Source of the DNA: Brachymonas sp049977365
Lineage (GTDB): Bacteria; Pseudomonadota; Gammaproteobacteria; Burkholderiales; Burkholderiaceae_C
Length of the DNA stretch: 64,000 nucleotides
Direction of reading: 5' to 3'
Assembly (NCBI RefSeq): GCF_049977365.1
Contig: NZ_JBNGEN010000001.1
Location: 186,001 to 250,000 of the forward strand
Made by a program: the position numbers and the translations under genes. This document shows positions 62,869 through 64,000 of the stretch, one piece after another. Below the pieces are notes generated by a model, which saw only the letters and a program-made list of their open reading frames with translations, was not told the DNA's origin and did not search any database. Positions within the stretch are counted from its first letter, which is position 1. Each line of letters opens with the position of its first letter.

Positions 62869-63693
62869 TCAGAAGTGGTCTTTCCAGGCCCTGAGAGCAG
62901 CAAAGACCTCGTCGGGGCGCTGTGCCCCGGGTGCATGTGCATGCCGTTGAATGGAGAGAAGAACCTCGGGTTCTCCGGTGCGCAGAAACGGGTTGATGGC
63001 TCGTTCCAGGGACACCGTGGAAGGCAGGGTGGGCAAACCCTGGGCACGCAGGGCCTCACAGGTTTGCGCATGGGCCAGCAAGAGGGTATTGCCGGGCTCG
63101 ACCACCCGCGCAAAGCGCAGGTTGGCCAGGGTGTATTCGTGGGCTGGACAGACCCGCGTGTCCGGAGGCAGGGCAGCCAGCTTCTGCAGAGAGGCAAGCA
63201 TCTGGGCTGCGGTGCCCTCGAACAGCCGCCCGCATCCTGCTGAAAACAGGGTGTCGCCGCAGAACAGCACAGGGGCTGCTGTCCGGGAGGCAGAGGCATC
63301 GAAGGTACAGACGTAGGCCACATGACCAGCCGTGTGGCCCGGCACATCCAGCACCCGTGCCTGAAATCCGGGGAAGGTCATGACATCCCCTTCCTGCACC
63401 AGACGCACACGTTCCGGGGCCCAGGCGGCATAGGCTGCCTGTGGCACGCCATCGGCAGCGGGCAGGCACAGCAGGGGGGCATCCGATGCGCGAGCCTTGC
63501 ACAGGGCATTGATGCCCCCCACATGGTCGGCATGGTGATGCGTGACCAGGATGCCGCCCAGCACGAGCCCGTGCCGGTCGAGGTGCTCCAGCACCGGCAC
63601 GGCATCCCCCGGATCCACGACCCAGGCGGATAGGGTGTCTTCCAGTATCCAGATATAGTTGTCGGTCAGCGCAGCAAGCGCAATCAGATTCAT
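62869..63693 (-). CDS. gloB: Hydroxyacylglutathione hydrolase (glyoxalase II)
   Basis: Hydrolyses S-D-lactoylglutathione in methylglyoxal detoxification. The protein has 274 residues from ATG 63693 (MNLIALAALTDNYIWIL, the family start). The metallo-beta-lactamase motif THHHADHVGG at 51-60 gives H52, H54, D56 and H57; further ligands lie in PGHTAGHVAY, FCGDTLFSAGCGRLFEG and CPAHEYTLANLRFA. The upstream open frame is not homologous. It lies 27 nt upstream of mltD on the same strand, as in other Burkholderiales, so the two are probably co-transcribed. Confidence 0.95.
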   Translation of the reverse strand: MNLIALAALTDNYIWILEDTLSAWVVDPGDAVPVLEHLDRHGLVLGGILVTHHHADHVGGINALCKARASDAPLLCLPAADGVPQAAYAAWAPERVRLVQEGDVMTFPGFQARVLDVPGHTAGHVAYVCTFDASASRTAAPVLFCGDTLFSAGCGRLFEGTAAQMLASLQKLAALPPDTRVCPAHEYTLANLRFARVVEPGNTLLLAHAQTCEALRAQGLPTLPSTVSLERAINPFLRTGEPEVLLSIQRHAHAPGAQRPDEVFAALRAWKDHF

Positions 63694-63726
63694 TGTTGAG
63701 CGGGTGGCCCTCAGGCCGGACGATGC

Positions 63727-64000
63727 ATGTCGACGCAGATTATAGATTTTGCACAATGGTTCCAGACACCGGCCGGCCGTTGTCTGCAGGATTGGGAGCT
63801 CTCCCAGGGCGATCGCGCCGTGGCGGATTGCTTCGGCTACCAGGCCCTGCAGATAGGGGCGCTGAATCTGCCGCTGCTCAGAAACAGCAGGGTGCGCCAT
63901 CGCTGGCTCGCCGGGCTGGAAACGCCTCAGGCGGCCTCCGCAGCCGAAGTATCCGCCTGCATGCAAGCCGCAGGCGCCGCATCGCCGCATCTGTTCCTGG
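63727..64000 (+). CDS. SAM-dependent methyltransferase, N-terminal fragment
   Basis: An open frame running off the right edge. It begins MSTQIIDFAQWFQTPAGRCL and continues QDWELSQGDRAVADCFGYQAL and QIGALNLPLLRNSRVRHRW. This is the characteristic N-terminus of the class I methyltransferase that lies divergently from gloB in many betaproteobacteria (DUF/Methyltransf_11 type). Only 91 codons are in the window and the SAM-binding motif is still to come. It is 33 nt from gloB, so the two share a promoter region. Confidence 0.7.
   Translation, partial: MSTQIIDFAQWFQTPAGRCLQDWELSQGDRAVADCFGYQALQIGALNLPLLRNSRVRHRWLAGLETPQAASAAEVSACMQAAGAASPHLFL

Noticed and set aside
60547..63243. 898-codon plus-strand frame across mltD and gloB
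   Set aside because: Antisense shadow with cysteine- and glycine-rich composition; it spans two real genes.

Overview
The window is chromosomal DNA from a high-GC betaproteobacterium, most likely of the order Burkholderiales (Comamonadaceae- or Alcaligenaceae-like; I cannot place it further). The basis is gene order: rbfA-truB-typA, smpB/ratA-rnfH, mltG-tmk-holB-pilZ-tatD, hemA-prfA with prmC-grxD, and etfB-etfA followed by an acyl-CoA dehydrogenase. A 1317-residue GlcD-GlcF-like fusion oxidoreductase is also present. Most of the window is core genome, densely packed and with strong GC3 bias, which produces very long antisense mirror frames that are not genes.

Layout. 1-3.3 kb: ribosome maturation and translation (rbfA fragment, truB, typA). 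3.6-9.4 kb: an acyl-CoA hydrolase, smpB diverging from ratA-rnfH, dut converging on mnmC and a YggX-type protein. 9.8-16.2 kb: carbon catabolism (acetyl-CoA synthetase, electron transfer flavoprotein, acyl-CoA dehydrogenase). 16.3-18.7 kb: the selenium pair selU and selD, divergently arranged. 18.8-30.8 kb: a flavin oxidoreductase, a YgiQ-type radical SAM protein, a PagL-type lipid A deacylase, a Dabb protein coupled to a hotdog thioesterase, LapA-like and unknown membrane proteins, tex, a DsrE protein, an unknown protein and ygfZ. 30.9-36.4 kb: mltG-tmk-holB, an orphan PilZ protein, tatD and an exported ankyrin protein.

36.4-41.1 kb is an island of foreign character. It has AT-rich flanks and codon use unlike the surroundings, and it abuts a tRNA-Ile(CAU) gene. 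It carries a compact five-gene anti-phage operon of the type III CBASS kind: a CD-NTase, a HORMA protein, a TRIP13-like AAA+ ATPase, a two-domain SLOG plus TIR/nucleoside-deoxyribosyltransferase-like protein in the effector position, and a DEDDh exonuclease. The usual NucC-type nuclease is absent, so the SLOG-TIR-like protein is the candidate killer. This is the most interesting system in the window.

41.3-52.4 kb, all on the minus strand: a PaeA-type CNNM/CBS membrane protein, grxD, prmC, a four-gene MarR-OprM-EmrA-EmrB drug-efflux operon, prfA and hemA. The efflux operon sits inside the otherwise conserved hemA-prfA-prmC-grxD run, and a tract of 14 perfect CCGTG pentamers lies just upstream of its marR gene. 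52.6-64 kb: a small membrane protein, the large fusion oxidoreductase, a lone Wzz-like protein, a methyltransferase, a lipoprotein, a HIT protein, an MltD-type transglycosylase with a 330-residue charged tail, gloB, and the start of a methyltransferase cut by the window edge.
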